DNA of 38,851 nt from Xenophilus sp. E41 (GTDB taxonomy: Bacteria; Pseudomonadota; Gammaproteobacteria; Burkholderiales; Burkholderiaceae_C). Below the pieces are notes generated by a model that did no database searches, was not told the origin of the DNA, and saw only the letters and a program-made list of their open reading frames with translations. The stretch spans positions 1-38,851 of the forward strand of contig NZ_QPIB01000032.1 of assembly GCF_003671765.1 (NCBI RefSeq), written 5' to 3'. The first letter of the stretch is position 1. Each line of letters opens with the position of its first letter. Shown piece by piece: positions 1 through 8,978 of the stretch. The translations under genes were made by a program, and so were the position numbers.

Positions 1-1769
1 ACTACGGTGAGGGGTCCAGCATCATTCAGGAACGCACCCATGCGTTTGCCATGAAGTCCCAGATCTGGCTGATGGATCCGCGGCCAAACCTCACTTCGAT
101 CGTTAACGCTGTTGAGACAAGCTTCGAATTGTCGGAGGCAAGTCAAACCCCCGTGATGCTTCAGTTGCGGATCCGTGCCTGCCACGTGCACGGCCAATTC
201 GTGTGCAAAGACAACCGGGCACCGAGGATCTCCACGCGCGATAGCCTAGATGCGCCGACGTTCGACTACGCGAAGGTCAATCTGCCGCCCTCGATTTATG
301 AGCATGAGCGCCAGAAGATTCAGGAGCGCTGGCCCGCTGCGGTTCAGTTCATCAAAGACCAGCGGCTCAACGAGGTGTTTGACGGACCGCTCGGCGAGAT
401 AGGTCTCATCGTTCCCGGCGGTCTTTACAACGGCGTGATCCGGGCATTGCAGTTGCTGGACCTGGCCGACGCGTTTGGCCAGACGCAAGTGCCGCTATAC
501 GTGATGAACGTCGTCTACCCGCTGGTCCCGGACGAATTGTTGAACTTCTGCGCCAGCAAGCGTGCCGTCCTGATGGTGGAAGAAGGGCAGCCTAACTACA
601 TTGAAGATGCTGTGCATGCGATCCTGCGACGCGCTGGAGTAGAAACTCGTCTGGCGGGCAAGGATGTGTTTCCGATGGCGGGTGAATACACGGGCGAAGT
701 CTTGTTAAGGGGCCTGTCCGATTTCTTTGGCGAGTTGCGCCCTTCGGGTATTGACGTGGCGCAGGCATCGGAGCAGTCAAATGCGCTAGCGCTAACGAAG
801 AATCAAGCGGCGGAAGTGCTCGGCGTGCCAGTCCCGAATCGCCCGCCGGGGTTCTGCGTGGGTTGTCCCGAGCGTCCAGTCTTCGCCGCCATGAAGCTTC
901 TTCAAAAGGAGCTCGGACAGGTCCACGTCAACGCAGACATCGGCTGTCACACCTTCGGCACCTTGCCGCCCTTCAACACGGGGAGCACCGTCCTTGGCTA
1001 TGGCCTTGGACTTGCCAGTTCGTCCGGCATTGGCCCGCTGATGAGCCGTCGTACCGTAAGCATTATGGGCGACGGTGGCTTTTGGCACAACGGCTTCACC
1101 AGTGGCGTGGTCAACGCCGTCTATAACGGTCAAGACTCCGTGCTGATCATCCTGCAAAACGGGTACACGTCGGCCACCGGCACGCAAGCCATTCCGTCTT
1201 CTCCTTCGCAGCCGACCGCCCGACCGTTGACGCTGAACATTGAACGTGCGCTCGAGGGTGTGGGCGTGAAGTGGCTGCGCAAGATCCGCAGCTACTCGGT
1301 GGAGGAAATGGTCGCTACGTTGCGTGAGGCCATGACCACAGAGGAGTCGGGCCTGAAGGTCATCATCGCCGACGGCGAATGTCAGCTGGAGCGGCAGCGC
1401 CGCGTCAAGCCGAAAGTCGCACAGCAGCTCAAGAATGGCGAGCGCGTCGTGCGAACGCGTTTCGGGATTGACGAGAGCGTGTGTACGGGCGATCACTCGT
1501 GCATCCGCCTATCCGGATGCCCGTCGCTGACGATCAAGCCTAACCCAAGTCCTCTCCGCGCGGACCCAGTGGCCACCGTAAATCAGGGATGCGTGGGATG
1601 CGGTCTTTGTGGGGAGAACGCGCACGCAGCTACGCTGTGCCCGTCGTTCTACAAGGCGGACATCATTCAGAACCCGGGGCGGTGGGACCGCTTTATAACA
1701 AGCATTCGCGGCGCCGTGATTGGCCGGCTAGCCAGTACGACTCGCACCCCTTCGGAGTTGGTGCAATGA
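1..1769 (+). CDS. 2-ketoacid (indolepyruvate-type) ferredoxin oxidoreductase, alpha subunit, 5' partial
   Basis: The reading frame is open from base 3 with no start in the window, so the N-terminal pyrimidine-binding domain is mostly cut off; 588 residues are visible. It opens with YGEGSSIIQERTHAFAMKSQ, typical of IorA-like proteins. The TPP-binding half contains the stretch after GCPERPVF and a GDGGFWHNG motif (the GDG of the thiamine fold). The C-terminus has two clustered cysteine motifs (CTGDHSCIRLSGC and CVGCGLCGENAHAATLC), a ferredoxin-like pair of [4Fe-4S] sites. The family oxidatively decarboxylates aryl-2-ketoacids (indolepyruvate, phenylpyruvate, in some members phenylglyoxylate) to aryl-acyl-CoA. 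Its stop overlaps the start of the next gene (ATGA), so both subunits are probably translationally coupled. The exact substrate cannot be read from sequence. Confidence 0.88.
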   Translation, partial: YGEGSSIIQERTHAFAMKSQIWLMDPRPNLTSIVNAVETSFELSEASQTPVMLQLRIRACHVHGQFVCKDNRAPRISTRDSLDAPTFDYAKVNLPPSIYEHERQKIQERWPAAVQFIKDQRLNEVFDGPLGEIGLIVPGGLYNGVIRALQLLDLADAFGQTQVPLYVMNVVYPLVPDELLNFCASKRAVLMVEEGQPNYIEDAVHAILRRAGVETRLAGKDVFPMAGEYTGEVLLRGLSDFFGELRPSGIDVAQASEQSNALALTKNQAAEVLGVPVPNRPPGFCVGCPERPVFAAMKLLQKELGQVHVNADIGCHTFGTLPPFNTGSTVLGYGLGLASSSGIGPLMSRRTVSIMGDGGFWHNGFTSGVVNAVYNGQDSVLIILQNGYTSATGTQAIPSSPSQPTARPLTLNIERALEGVGVKWLRKIRSYSVEEMVATLREAMTTEESGLKVIIADGECQLERQRRVKPKVAQQLKNGERVVRTRFGIDESVCTGDHSCIRLSGCPSLTIKPNPSPLRADPVATVNQGCVGCGLCGENAHAATLCPSFYKADIIQNPGRWDRFITSIRGAVIGRLASTTRTPSELVQ

Positions 1770-3286
1770 CTCGCTCGGTTTGTGTGCTAATTGCCGCCAT
1801 GGGTGGAGAGGGCGGTGGCGTTCTGGCCGACTGGCTGATTGACGCGGCCACGCAGAAGGGCTTGCCGGTGCAGAGCACGTCGGTGCCGGGTGTCGCGCAG
1901 CGCACGGGCGCTACGACCTATTACGTGGAGATTTATCCAGTGCCGCGCACCGAACTCGGCGGTCGCGAACCTGTTCTGTCGCTGACGCCTACGCCTGGTG
2001 GACTGGATTTGGTCGCAGCATCCGAGCTTGTGGAGGCGGGGCGCGCGATACAAACCGGGTATGTGGGGCGGCTTCGCACCGTTCTGTGCGCCTCAACCCA
2101 CCGAGAATTCGCGGTCTCGGAAAAGAGCGCGATGAGCGATGGTCGCTACGACAGCACTCGTGTTTTGCAGGCCGCCCACGCGATGGCCAAACAGAGCGTG
2201 CTGTTCGACATGCGAGTGCTGGCGCAGAGGAACGGCACGGTCATCAACACAGTGCTGTTCGGTGCCATGGCGCGCTCCGGGCAGCTTCCTTTCGACCGAG
2301 CCGCGTGCGAAGACGCGATCCGGCGTTCGGGCAAAGCCGTGGAAGCGAGCCTTCGCGGGTTTGCGGCCGGCTATGAATGGACTCCAGGCGCCGATGCGCC
2401 TGTCCTGGCGAAAGATCCGGGTCAAATGCCCACTTCGGCGCGACTTGAGGCGCTGCCCGAGGCGATACGCTCAGTCGTGGCTGCCGGCGTGGCCCACACC
2501 GCAGATTTCCAGGACGCTCGTTACGCCAAGCTTTACCTTGACCGTGTCGAGCACGTGCTCAAACTCGAACGCGCGGCTGGCGATCCCCAGTTTCCGGTGA
2601 CGCGGGAGACATCCCGATATTTAGCGCTGTGGATGGCCTTTGAGGATGTGATTCGGGTGGCGGATCTGAAGAGCCGTAGAGAACGCATCGATCATGTGCG
2701 CCAAGAGGTGGGGGCGAAGGCCGGCGAACCCGTGCAAATGACCGAATTTCTAAAGCCAGGCCTCGACGAGATCTGCTCGGTACTGCCTCCCAGACTGTCT
2801 GCTTGGGCCCGCCGGCGATTGGCGCCGCGTGCTCATGCGTTGCAGAAAGGCATCCACCTGCGCTCCCATACGGTGCTTGGATTCATGACGTTGGTCGCGC
2901 TGCGCTCGCTCCGGCCACTGCGCCGACGCATGTCACGCTTTCTTGCTGAGCAGGAGTTGATCGAGCGGTGGCTGTGCGTGGTGCGAGACACTCTGGCACG
3001 TGACCCCGAACTCGCTCATGAAATTGCGTTGGCCGGCAACTTGGTCAAAGGCTATGGCGAAACCAGCGAACGAGGCCATCGCAACTTGATGGCTATTCTG
3101 GAAGACGTCGAACGCACCATGGCAACACAGTCGACCGATTTCGCCACGGTGGGACGCGTTCGCAAGGCTCGCAAGGCCGCGCTCGAAGATCCTGAGGGTC
3201 GTGCGCTTGCCAGCGCGCTTGGCCTGCCACCGCCCCAGCCGGTCGCCCAACCCATACGTTTCGTTCGCCGACGTCCTGCAGGGTGA
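1766..3286 (+). CDS. Indolepyruvate oxidoreductase beta-subunit family protein (gamma domain plus DUF6537-like region)
   Basis: 506 residues. The start ATG at 1766 overlaps the alpha-subunit stop, which supports it over longer upstream options. The N-terminal ~200 residues match the gamma/beta domain of 2-ketoacid:acceptor oxidoreductases: an AAMGGEGGGVLADWL loop, then VPGVAQRTGATTYYVEI, which binds CoA/TPP in the family. The C-terminal ~250 residues are helical and Arg-rich and resemble the DUF6537 extension seen in long beta subunits. The protein should complete the alpha subunit to a heterodimer acting in the cytoplasm, passing electrons to ferredoxin or another acceptor. No transporter or ligase follows it; 304 bases separate it from the convergent regulator. 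Confidence 0.85.
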   Translation: MTRSVCVLIAAMGGEGGGVLADWLIDAATQKGLPVQSTSVPGVAQRTGATTYYVEIYPVPRTELGGREPVLSLTPTPGGLDLVAASELVEAGRAIQTGYVGRLRTVLCASTHREFAVSEKSAMSDGRYDSTRVLQAAHAMAKQSVLFDMRVLAQRNGTVINTVLFGAMARSGQLPFDRAACEDAIRRSGKAVEASLRGFAAGYEWTPGADAPVLAKDPGQMPTSARLEALPEAIRSVVAAGVAHTADFQDARYAKLYLDRVEHVLKLERAAGDPQFPVTRETSRYLALWMAFEDVIRVADLKSRRERIDHVRQEVGAKAGEPVQMTEFLKPGLDEICSVLPPRLSAWARRRLAPRAHALQKGIHLRSHTVLGFMTLVALRSLRPLRRRMSRFLAEQELIERWLCVVRDTLARDPELAHEIALAGNLVKGYGETSERGHRNLMAILEDVERTMATQSTDFATVGRVRKARKAALEDPEGRALASALGLPPPQPVAQPIRFVRRRPAG

Positions 3287-3590
3287 GGGCGTCACGCCAC
3301 GGATATGTTAAATGCCAATAGAACTGACAGTGAATGGATGCTTGCGCCTGCCGCCATGCAAGGCGCCGGATTCAGACTTCAGTCATCCTTCTCAAGAGCT
3401 TAGCGCGCATCTACTTTCGATCTTGCGCATTGCGCATCAGTACAACCGTAGCGACTTGGCAGCTTCGGTGCGCGGCGGAGCGCGCTTGTACGCAATGCCG
3501 GGACGTTCCAAGCACGAGTGTCGCACGGAGAATAGGGCTTCATCGGCGAAGCCGAAGCCGCATCTCTCCCTGGTTTGCGGGCGGCGCCGC
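3287..3590. other. Intergenic region between convergent genes
   Basis: No gene is supported here. A short inverted repeat GGCTTC-N6-GAAGCC lies at 3536-3553, placed where a bidirectional transcription stop between the plus-strand oxidoreductase and the minus-strand regulator would be expected, but no T-tract follows it. Open frames that cross this region run antisense through the regulator and have no recognisable family. Confidence 0.4.
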
Positions 3591-4271
3591 TTAGCCAGGC
3601 CGCGGCGGCGGATGATCCGACGAAGTGGGCTTCCCGTCCGGACCACTCATGACGATCACGACCTTTGCGGGTTTGCGACCAACAGACCCATACGCGTGCC
3701 CGACCGAGCTGTCGAAGTACGCGGAGTCAGTGGGGCCAAGTTCAAGGACTTGTCCCGTTTCAAACGCAATCTGGACGGAGCCGGTCAGGACCATCACGAA
3801 TTCTTGGCCTGGATGGCGCACGAATTTGGGCGCAGCCTGTCCGGCGCGCACCACGATTCGCGCGTGCAAAGGGGTCATGCGTCTATGCGGGAAGTTGCCT
3901 GCCAGGACCTGGTAGTCATATTCCTCCCCGTCGTAGCGCGGCGCGGCGCCAAGGGTGCTGCGTACAACGGGCGACCTGGTCCGTGGCGCGACTTCACCAC
4001 CTTGGAATTCAAAAAGGCTCGAAATGTCGATGTCAAGGGCGCTTGCGATATTCAGGAGCTTTTCGTAGCTCGCCGCTACCTGGCCGAGCTCAACCTTCGA
4101 CAGCGTCGAGAGCGCTACGCCGGACCGTTTTGCCAGTTCTTTGAGCGTGCGGCCCTGTTGTTTCCTAAGACTGCGAAGCCGGCTGCCCAGCGCGAGGCGG
4201 TTGGTCGGCCCGGATCCTTCAGAAATATCTGCTAGTCGCATCACGTAGGGGTTTTCCATAGATGTCGGCAT
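3591..4271 (-). CDS. XRE-family transcriptional regulator with C-terminal cupin domain
   Basis: 226 residues if the ATG at 4271 is used; ATGs at codons 5 (4259) and 11 (4241) are alternatives. Residues ~28-80 form a helix-turn-helix of the XRE/Cro type (LRSLRKQQGRTLKELAKRSG, then STLSKVELGQ). Residues ~130-210 form a cupin_2 barrel (HPGQEFVMVLTGSV and the later SSVGHAY), which in this family senses a small ligand. Such regulators commonly control amino-acid, polyamine or aromatic transport and catabolism. It is divergent from the ABC binding-protein gene, and two tandem palindromes lie immediately upstream of its start, so autoregulation and control of the 4381-6895 genes is the natural reading. 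Confidence 0.85.
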   Translation of the reverse strand: MPTSMENPYVMRLADISEGSGPTNRLALGSRLRSLRKQQGRTLKELAKRSGVALSTLSKVELGQVAASYEKLLNIASALDIDISSLFEFQGGEVAPRTRSPVVRSTLGAAPRYDGEEYDYQVLAGNFPHRRMTPLHARIVVRAGQAAPKFVRHPGQEFVMVLTGSVQIAFETGQVLELGPTDSAYFDSSVGHAYGSVGRKPAKVVIVMSGPDGKPTSSDHPPPRPG

Positions 4272-4272
4272 G

Positions 4273-4306
4273 ATTCTCGCATATGAGAATTCTCAGATAT
4301 GAGAAT
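4273..4306. promoter_or_regulatory. Tandem operator: two copies of ATTCTC-N6-GAGAAT
   Basis: Two 18-bp inverted repeats, 4273-4290 and 4289-4306, have identical 6-base arms (ATTCTC and GAGAAT) and 6-base spacers, GCATAT and AGATAT. They overlap by two bases. They sit in the divergent region between the XRE-cupin gene and the binding-protein gene and abut the upstream ATG of the regulator. This is the expected architecture for a dimeric XRE repressor bound side by side. That the XRE-cupin protein binds here is inference. Confidence 0.75.
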
Positions 4307-4380
4307 CGGTGCGACTTCTTCTGTCTTTTGAAGTCTTTTCCTCAACCTGTCATCAACCGTCGAAAAAGGAAGTTGTTCAA

Positions 4381-5502
4381 ATGAAATCTGCTGCTATCGC
4401 GCTTGCCCTGGGGGCGTCGAGCCTCCTGGCTGCTGCCCAGTCCACTATGACAGTACACATCGGCGAGGTGGGCCCGCTGTCGGGTGGACTCGCTCACTAT
4501 GGAAAAGACGCCAGAAATGCTGCCGTCATGGCTATCGATGATCTCAACGCCAAAGCACTCAAGATTGACGGCAAGGTCGTGAAATTCGTCTTGGTTGCAG
4601 AGGACGATGCAGCCGACCCCCGCCAAGGGACAGCGGCCGCGCAAAAGCTGTGTGACAGCAAGGTAGCCGCGGTTGTCGGCCATATCAACTCCGGCACCGC
4701 AATTCCGGCCGCTCGCATCTATGACGACTGCGGCATTCCCTTCATCTCCTCGGGTGCCACAAATCCAAAGCTCACGCAGCTCGGTTACAAGACCACGTTC
4801 CGGATCCTGGCAAGCGACGACGCCCTTGCCGCGGCCGTCGCAGACCAGGCGAAGAAACTGGGGATCGAGCGTGTTGCAGTGGTTGATGACCGGACCGCAT
4901 ATGGTCAGGGCATTGCGAGCGTCTTCAGCGCCCGGGCCAAGACAAATGGCATGAAGATCGCGGTTGAGGAATACACGTCCGACAAGGCGACGGATTTCAT
5001 GGCGATCCTTACAAGGATCAAGTCTCAGAACGTTCAGGCCATCTTTTTCGGTGGAGCGGACGGGCAGGGTGGTCCTATGCTGCGCCAGATGAACCAGCTG
5101 GGCTTGACCAATGTACGTTTGCTAGGCGGTGACGGCATCTGCACAACGAAACTTAGTGAGCTCTCAGGAAATGTTTCCTCTCTCGGAAACGTTCTGTGCG
5201 CCGAAGGCGGTGCGTCCTTGGCAAAGATGCCCGGTGGGGAAGCCTGGAAACGACGCTACGACGAACGATTCCCGGGCGACTACGTTCTTTTCTCGCCCTA
5301 CACTTACGACGCTGTCATGGTGCTCGCCGATGCAATGGTCCGCGCGGGTTCGGCCATTCCCGAAAAATATCTTTCGCAGCTGACAAAGTCCTCGTATAGC
5401 GGCGTGACGACGCGTGTCGCGTTTGACGCGCGCGGCGATCTGTCGAATCCGACGGTCACTCTCTACACGTTCAAAGCAGGCGTGAAAACACCGCTCAACT
5501 GA
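4381..5502 (+). CDS. ABC transporter periplasmic substrate-binding protein (branched-chain amino acid type)
   Basis: 373 residues from the ATG at 4381, chosen because it is followed directly by a signal peptide (MKSAAIALALGASSLLAAAQ) and preceded by an AAGGAAG ribosome site. The mature part begins TVHIGEVGPLSGGLAHYGKD, the hallmark of LivJ-like type I periplasmic binding proteins, and keeps the two-lobed fold throughout (VVGHINSGTAIPAA, FISSGATNPKLT). No permease or ATPase gene accompanies it, so it must work with a transporter encoded elsewhere. It is divergent from the XRE-cupin regulator and upstream of a DadA-like dehydrogenase, suggesting that the ligand is an amino acid or aromatic amino-acid analogue. 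Confidence 0.88.
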   Translation: MKSAAIALALGASSLLAAAQSTMTVHIGEVGPLSGGLAHYGKDARNAAVMAIDDLNAKALKIDGKVVKFVLVAEDDAADPRQGTAAAQKLCDSKVAAVVGHINSGTAIPAARIYDDCGIPFISSGATNPKLTQLGYKTTFRILASDDALAAAVADQAKKLGIERVAVVDDRTAYGQGIASVFSARAKTNGMKIAVEEYTSDKATDFMAILTRIKSQNVQAIFFGGADGQGGPMLRQMNQLGLTNVRLLGGDGICTTKLSELSGNVSSLGNVLCAEGGASLAKMPGGEAWKRRYDERFPGDYVLFSPYTYDAVMVLADAMVRAGSAIPEKYLSQLTKSSYSGVTTRVAFDARGDLSNPTVTLYTFKAGVKTPLN

Positions 5503-5566
5503 CGCGGGGGGGAGAAAAAATTCGATGGCGCCCCCAGCACTGCCTCATGTCAGATGAGCATCAAAG

Positions 5567-6895
5567 ATGAACAAGCGGGTGCCGCAAGAAATTGAGCACA
5601 CGAGCGTGTTAGGAGTAATCCCCACTGTGACCCTGAATGATGTGAAAGCAAGCGGAGATGCCCAGTGCTTGGTGCTGGGAGCTGGAATAGTGGGGGTCTC
5701 GACAGCGCTTGCCTTGCAAGCGCACGGGCTGCAGGTTTTGCTTCTGGATCGACAGAGCCCCGGGAAGGAGACGTCGTTTGGCAATGCCGGTCTCATCCAG
5801 CGAGAGGCGGTTGTTCCGTATGCGTTCCCTCGAAACTGGGCAAAGGTCATGGAGGTTGCATTTGGGAATGGCAACGACGTTCACTATCACCTCGGTGCAA
5901 TGCCGGCCTTTGCTGGACCGCTTCTGCGCTATCGCTGGTACTCAGAGCCTGCGCGTCATGCAGCGATTTCGCGCAGCTACGCTTCCCTGATCGAGCAGAG
6001 CATCACCGAGCATGTCAGATGGATCGAGGCATCGGGCGCGTCAGAATTGGTGAAAAAAGAAGGCTGGGTACAAGCATTCCGCTCGAGCAAGGCGTTCGAA
6101 GCCGCTGCGCTCGACTCCAAGGCCCGGGCAGCCGAATACGGACTAAATGTAGACGTGCTGGGCCGCGACGGAATGAACGCACGACTGGGTGCCTTGCGCA
6201 CCGACCTCCTTCAAGGAGCCGTTCACTGGCTGGACGCTTGGACAGTCTCCGATCCTGGGGTCTTGGTCGAGCGCTACGCCAAACTTTTCTTGGCCAACGG
6301 GGGCCATCTCGCATTCGGCGACGCCAACAGCCTTCGCCGGACTAGTCAAGGTTGGGCTGTAAAGACGGATCACGGAATCGCGGAAGCTCCATCAGCGGTA
6401 GTTGCATTGGGCCCATGGGCGACAGGCGTTTTGTCGCCGCTTGGCTATAAGCTTCCCATATTCGTGAAGCGTGGCTACCACCGTCATTACGATGGGGGCA
6501 CCAGCCTGAAAATCCCGACTTTGGATGCAGAGCACGGTGTCATGATGGCGCCAATGTCTCGAGGGCTGCGACTTTTGACAGGTGCGGAATTCGCCGCTGC
6601 GGGAGCACCACCGACACCGGTCCAGTTGGTGGCCGCCGAACGCGCCGCAAATGAGTTGATCGATGTCGGTAACCCAGTTGATCCGCAGCCTTGGCTAGGT
6701 TCCCGCCCTTGCACAGTAGACATGAAGCCGATCATTGGCGCAGCTCCGAAGCACGACGGCCTTTGGTTCAATCTTGGGCACGGTCACCAAGGATTCACAT
6801 TGGGGCCAGCCTCAGGCCGGTTGCTCGCGGAGCAGATTCTCGGCCTCCCACCATATATTGATCCTGCACCCTTCTCGCCCGCGCGGTTTGCCTGA
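5567..6895 (+). CDS. FAD-dependent oxidoreductase, D-amino-acid dehydrogenase (DadA) type
   Basis: 442 residues from ATG 5567. A GTG at 5627, 11 bases after an AGGAG, would give a protein 20 residues shorter and is a serious alternative start. The dinucleotide-binding motif is LGAGIVGVSTALALQAHG near residue 38, followed by the acidic end of strand 2 (LLLDRQ). SFGNAGLIQ is typical of DadA-like enzymes, as is the C-terminal GLWFNLGHGHQGFTLGPASG. The family deaminates D-amino acids (or glycine-like amines) to 2-ketoacids, passing electrons to the respiratory chain. Position after an amino-acid-type binding protein and near a 2-ketoacid:ferredoxin oxidoreductase suggests a connected route, but the substrate is not determined. 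A convergent pseudogene follows. Confidence 0.85.
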   Translation: MNKRVPQEIEHTSVLGVIPTVTLNDVKASGDAQCLVLGAGIVGVSTALALQAHGLQVLLLDRQSPGKETSFGNAGLIQREAVVPYAFPRNWAKVMEVAFGNGNDVHYHLGAMPAFAGPLLRYRWYSEPARHAAISRSYASLIEQSITEHVRWIEASGASELVKKEGWVQAFRSSKAFEAAALDSKARAAEYGLNVDVLGRDGMNARLGALRTDLLQGAVHWLDAWTVSDPGVLVERYAKLFLANGGHLAFGDANSLRRTSQGWAVKTDHGIAEAPSAVVALGPWATGVLSPLGYKLPIFVKRGYHRHYDGGTSLKIPTLDAEHGVMMAPMSRGLRLLTGAEFAAAGAPPTPVQLVAAERAANELIDVGNPVDPQPWLGSRPCTVDMKPIIGAAPKHDGLWFNLGHGHQGFTLGPASGRLLAEQILGLPPYIDPAPFSPARFA

Positions 6896-6930
6896 CTAAG
6901 GTAGCGGCTGCATTCGCGGCCAGCCCTGCG

Positions 6931-6964
6931 CTTCGGCGAACGTGGCGTACTTGATTCGCCGAAG
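6931..6964. terminator. Perfect 10-bp inverted repeat between convergent genes
   Basis: CTTCGGCGAA at 6931-6940 pairs with TTCGCCGAAG at 6955-6964 across a 14-base loop. It lies 35 bases after the dehydrogenase stop and just beyond the ligase remnant, where a bidirectional terminator would sit. No T-run follows on either strand, so factor-independent termination is uncertain. Confidence 0.45.
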
Positions 6965-6977
6965 TCAAGCGGCGCTA

Positions 6978-7421
6978 CACGATGACTTTGTGCACTTCGT
7001 GCTCGCTGCACGTCAGCGCCGACTTGATGGCGGGCAGTACCGTGCCAGAAACAAAGACCGCTCGCGCTCACAAGTGTTCGAGCATGTAGGCGTGTCGTCT
7101 GCCGTTAGGAGGGTGTTTAGAGCGAATAGGCCTGACGCCGGCGTGGACGGCGCCCAGGAGCACCGTTGGCCAGTCGACGGTGTCTTGCAGGACGATAAGG
7201 ACGCGCTCCTCGCATTTGATGCCAAGGTCCCGGATCGCGGCTGCGGTCTGACGTACCCGTCGGTCCAATTGGTTGTGCGTAAGGGTGGCCCGTCCGTCCA
7301 CGAATGCGAGCTTGTCGGACCGCCCTGCGTTGGCCGTCAGGAAGTGGTCGGCAATGTTGAACGGTTCGGCTGGCGACTCGACCGGGTTAGCGTACGGCGT
7401 CAAGTCAGCGGGTTGGGCCAT
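6978..7421 (-). pseudogene. Benzoate-CoA ligase remnant (N-terminal quarter, frameshifted and with a stop)
   Basis: The start (MAQPADLTPYANPVESPAEPF) and the following ~90 residues read as the N-terminus of a benzoate-CoA ligase, which normally has about 520-530 residues. After GAVHAGV the frame is lost: the expected ALNTLLTADD is encoded in another frame, and the original frame resumes at AYMLEH, so two compensating indels are present. A TGA at 7068-7070 then interrupts, probably CGA mutated to TGA, because the same frame continues as ARAVFVSGTVLPAIKS up to a TAG at 6975-6977. The remaining two thirds are absent. The gene starts 12 bases after boxD, as expected for a boxD-ligase operon. Active product is very unlikely. 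Confidence 0.85.
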
Positions 7422-7433
7422 GGCGTTTGTCTC

Positions 7434-8978
7434 CTAGAGCGAGAGGATCACCTCGGGCGAAGCCTGTACTGCCACGCGGCGGCTGTAGAAGTTCAGTGCA
7501 CGCAGTCCGCCGAGCTCCTCGCCGCCGCCGGCGCGGCCCGGCCCCCCATGCAGCGACTGCGGCATCACGTTGCCGTGCCCGCTGTGGACGCCGGCAGATG
7601 CTGGCGTGACCACGTGAATGCGCCCGTGACTCGGCGCAAGCGCAAGCGTCGATCGTGCAATGACCGCCGGATCATTTCCGTACAGGGATGCAACCAGAGA
7701 GCCCTTGCCGCGGCGCACCATCGCATGCGCGTGGTCGAGATCGCGGTAGGGAATGAGTGTGGCGACAGGGCCGAAGACCTCATGATCATGGACATTGGAG
7801 ACAGCGTCGGAATCCCGTATGCCCAGCAGTGTGGGCGCCACGCAGCATGCGACAGCCGGGTCGGCGTCCACTGGCGCCTTGCCGTCGCCGTCGTAAAGCG
7901 TCTCTGCGCTTTGCTGAAGCAGGGCGATCCCTTCCGTGACAGCTTGGAGTTGGGCGCGGCTGACCAAAGAGCCCATGCGAACGGCTTCGCTGCGTGGGTT
8001 GCCCACGACGGTCTTTGCCAGGCGCGCGGAGACTGCTTGCCCCACCTCGTCGAACAGCGGCGCCGGCACAAAAATGCGACGGATGGCGGTGCACTTCTGC
8101 CCCGACTTGGTGGTCATCTCTCGCGCTACTTCTTTGACAAGGGCCTCGAACGCGGGTGTCCCGACCTCGTTCCCTGGTAGCAGCACAGCGGAGTTGATGC
8201 TGTCAGCCTCGATGTTGGCGCGAACAGAGCGCGCGCTGACGGCGGGGTGTCGCCGGATCACGGCGGCGGTTTCGGCACTTCCCGTGAAGGACAGGACATC
8301 GAGTTCTTGCAGCGCATCTTGCAGGCCTGCACTGCTGCCGCAGACGATTGACAGCGCGCCGGCTGGCAGAAGCCCTGCGTCTACCACGTCGGCGACCATG
8401 CGGTGCGTCAGCCACGCTGTGGACGTGGCCGGCTTGGCGACCACGGGAACGCCGGCCAGCAGGGCAGGTGCTGCCTTCTCCCACAGTCCCCAGGCAGGAA
8501 AGTTGAAGGCATTGATGAAGAGTGCCAGGCCCTCGGTGGGCACCTGAATGTGCTGGCTCTGGAACAGCGCGTCCTTAGCCAGGCTAACAGGTTCGCCATC
8601 CTTCAAGTACCGCGTGGCGCCGAGAGTCTTGCCAAGCTTGCTGTAGGTTACGAGGGTGTAGATCGCACCGTCGATGTCAACAGCGGAGTCGTTCCTGACG
8701 GTCCCGCTGTTCGCCGTCGCTATCTCGAAATAGGCGTCTCGATTCGCTTGGAGCAGCTTGGCGATGCGATCCAGTAGTTCGGCGCGCTCGACGAAGGTCA
8801 TTGCGCGCAAAGCTGCACCCCCTTCTTGGCGAGAGAAGGCAAACGCTGCAGCGAGATCCAGTCCGGATGCGTCAACCCGCACGAGTTCGTCTCCCAGCAC
8901 GGGATCGAACAGCGGCGTGCCCGTGCCGGTACCGGCAATCCAGCGGCCACCAAGGAAGTTGGGGAGCAGTTGAGTCAT
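7434..8978 (-). CDS. boxD: 3,4-dehydroadipyl-CoA semialdehyde dehydrogenase
   Basis: 514 residues from the ATG at 8978, which overlaps the stop of the upstream DUF4863 gene (ATGA) and starts MTQLLPNFLGGRWIAGTGTG; a longer reading into the upstream gene is not needed. Aldehyde-dehydrogenase fold: NAFNFPAWGLWEKAAPALLA (substrate/NAD region), FTGSAETA, the conserved E of IEADSINSAVL, and the catalytic Cys in TTKSGQKCTAIRRIFVP. This is the variant found in box and paa clusters (BoxD, or the dehydrogenase half of PaaZ). It oxidises the semialdehyde made by BoxC to 3,4-dehydroadipyl-CoA, using NADP in characterised members. It appears intact although the ligase gene directly downstream is broken. 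Confidence 0.9.
   Translation of the reverse strand: MTQLLPNFLGGRWIAGTGTGTPLFDPVLGDELVRVDASGLDLAAAFAFSRQEGGAALRAMTFVERAELLDRIAKLLQANRDAYFEIATANSGTVRNDSAVDIDGAIYTLVTYSKLGKTLGATRYLKDGEPVSLAKDALFQSQHIQVPTEGLALFINAFNFPAWGLWEKAAPALLAGVPVVAKPATSTAWLTHRMVADVVDAGLLPAGALSIVCGSSAGLQDALQELDVLSFTGSAETAAVIRRHPAVSARSVRANIEADSINSAVLLPGNEVGTPAFEALVKEVAREMTTKSGQKCTAIRRIFVPAPLFDEVGQAVSARLAKTVVGNPRSEAVRMGSLVSRAQLQAVTEGIALLQQSAETLYDGDGKAPVDADPAVACCVAPTLLGIRDSDAVSNVHDHEVFGPVATLIPYRDLDHAHAMVRRGKGSLVASLYGNDPAVIARSTLALAPSHGRIHVVTPASAGVHSGHGNVMPQSLHGGPGRAGGGEELGGLRALNFYSRRVAVQASPEVILSL

Noticed and set aside
3312-4235. Long plus-strand open frame opposite the XRE-cupin gene
   Set aside because: Antisense to a clear regulator gene, Arg-rich and without family features.
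6942-8180. 412-residue plus-strand frame across the ligase remnant and boxD
   Set aside because: Runs antisense to boxD; composition is typical of high-GC shadow translation.
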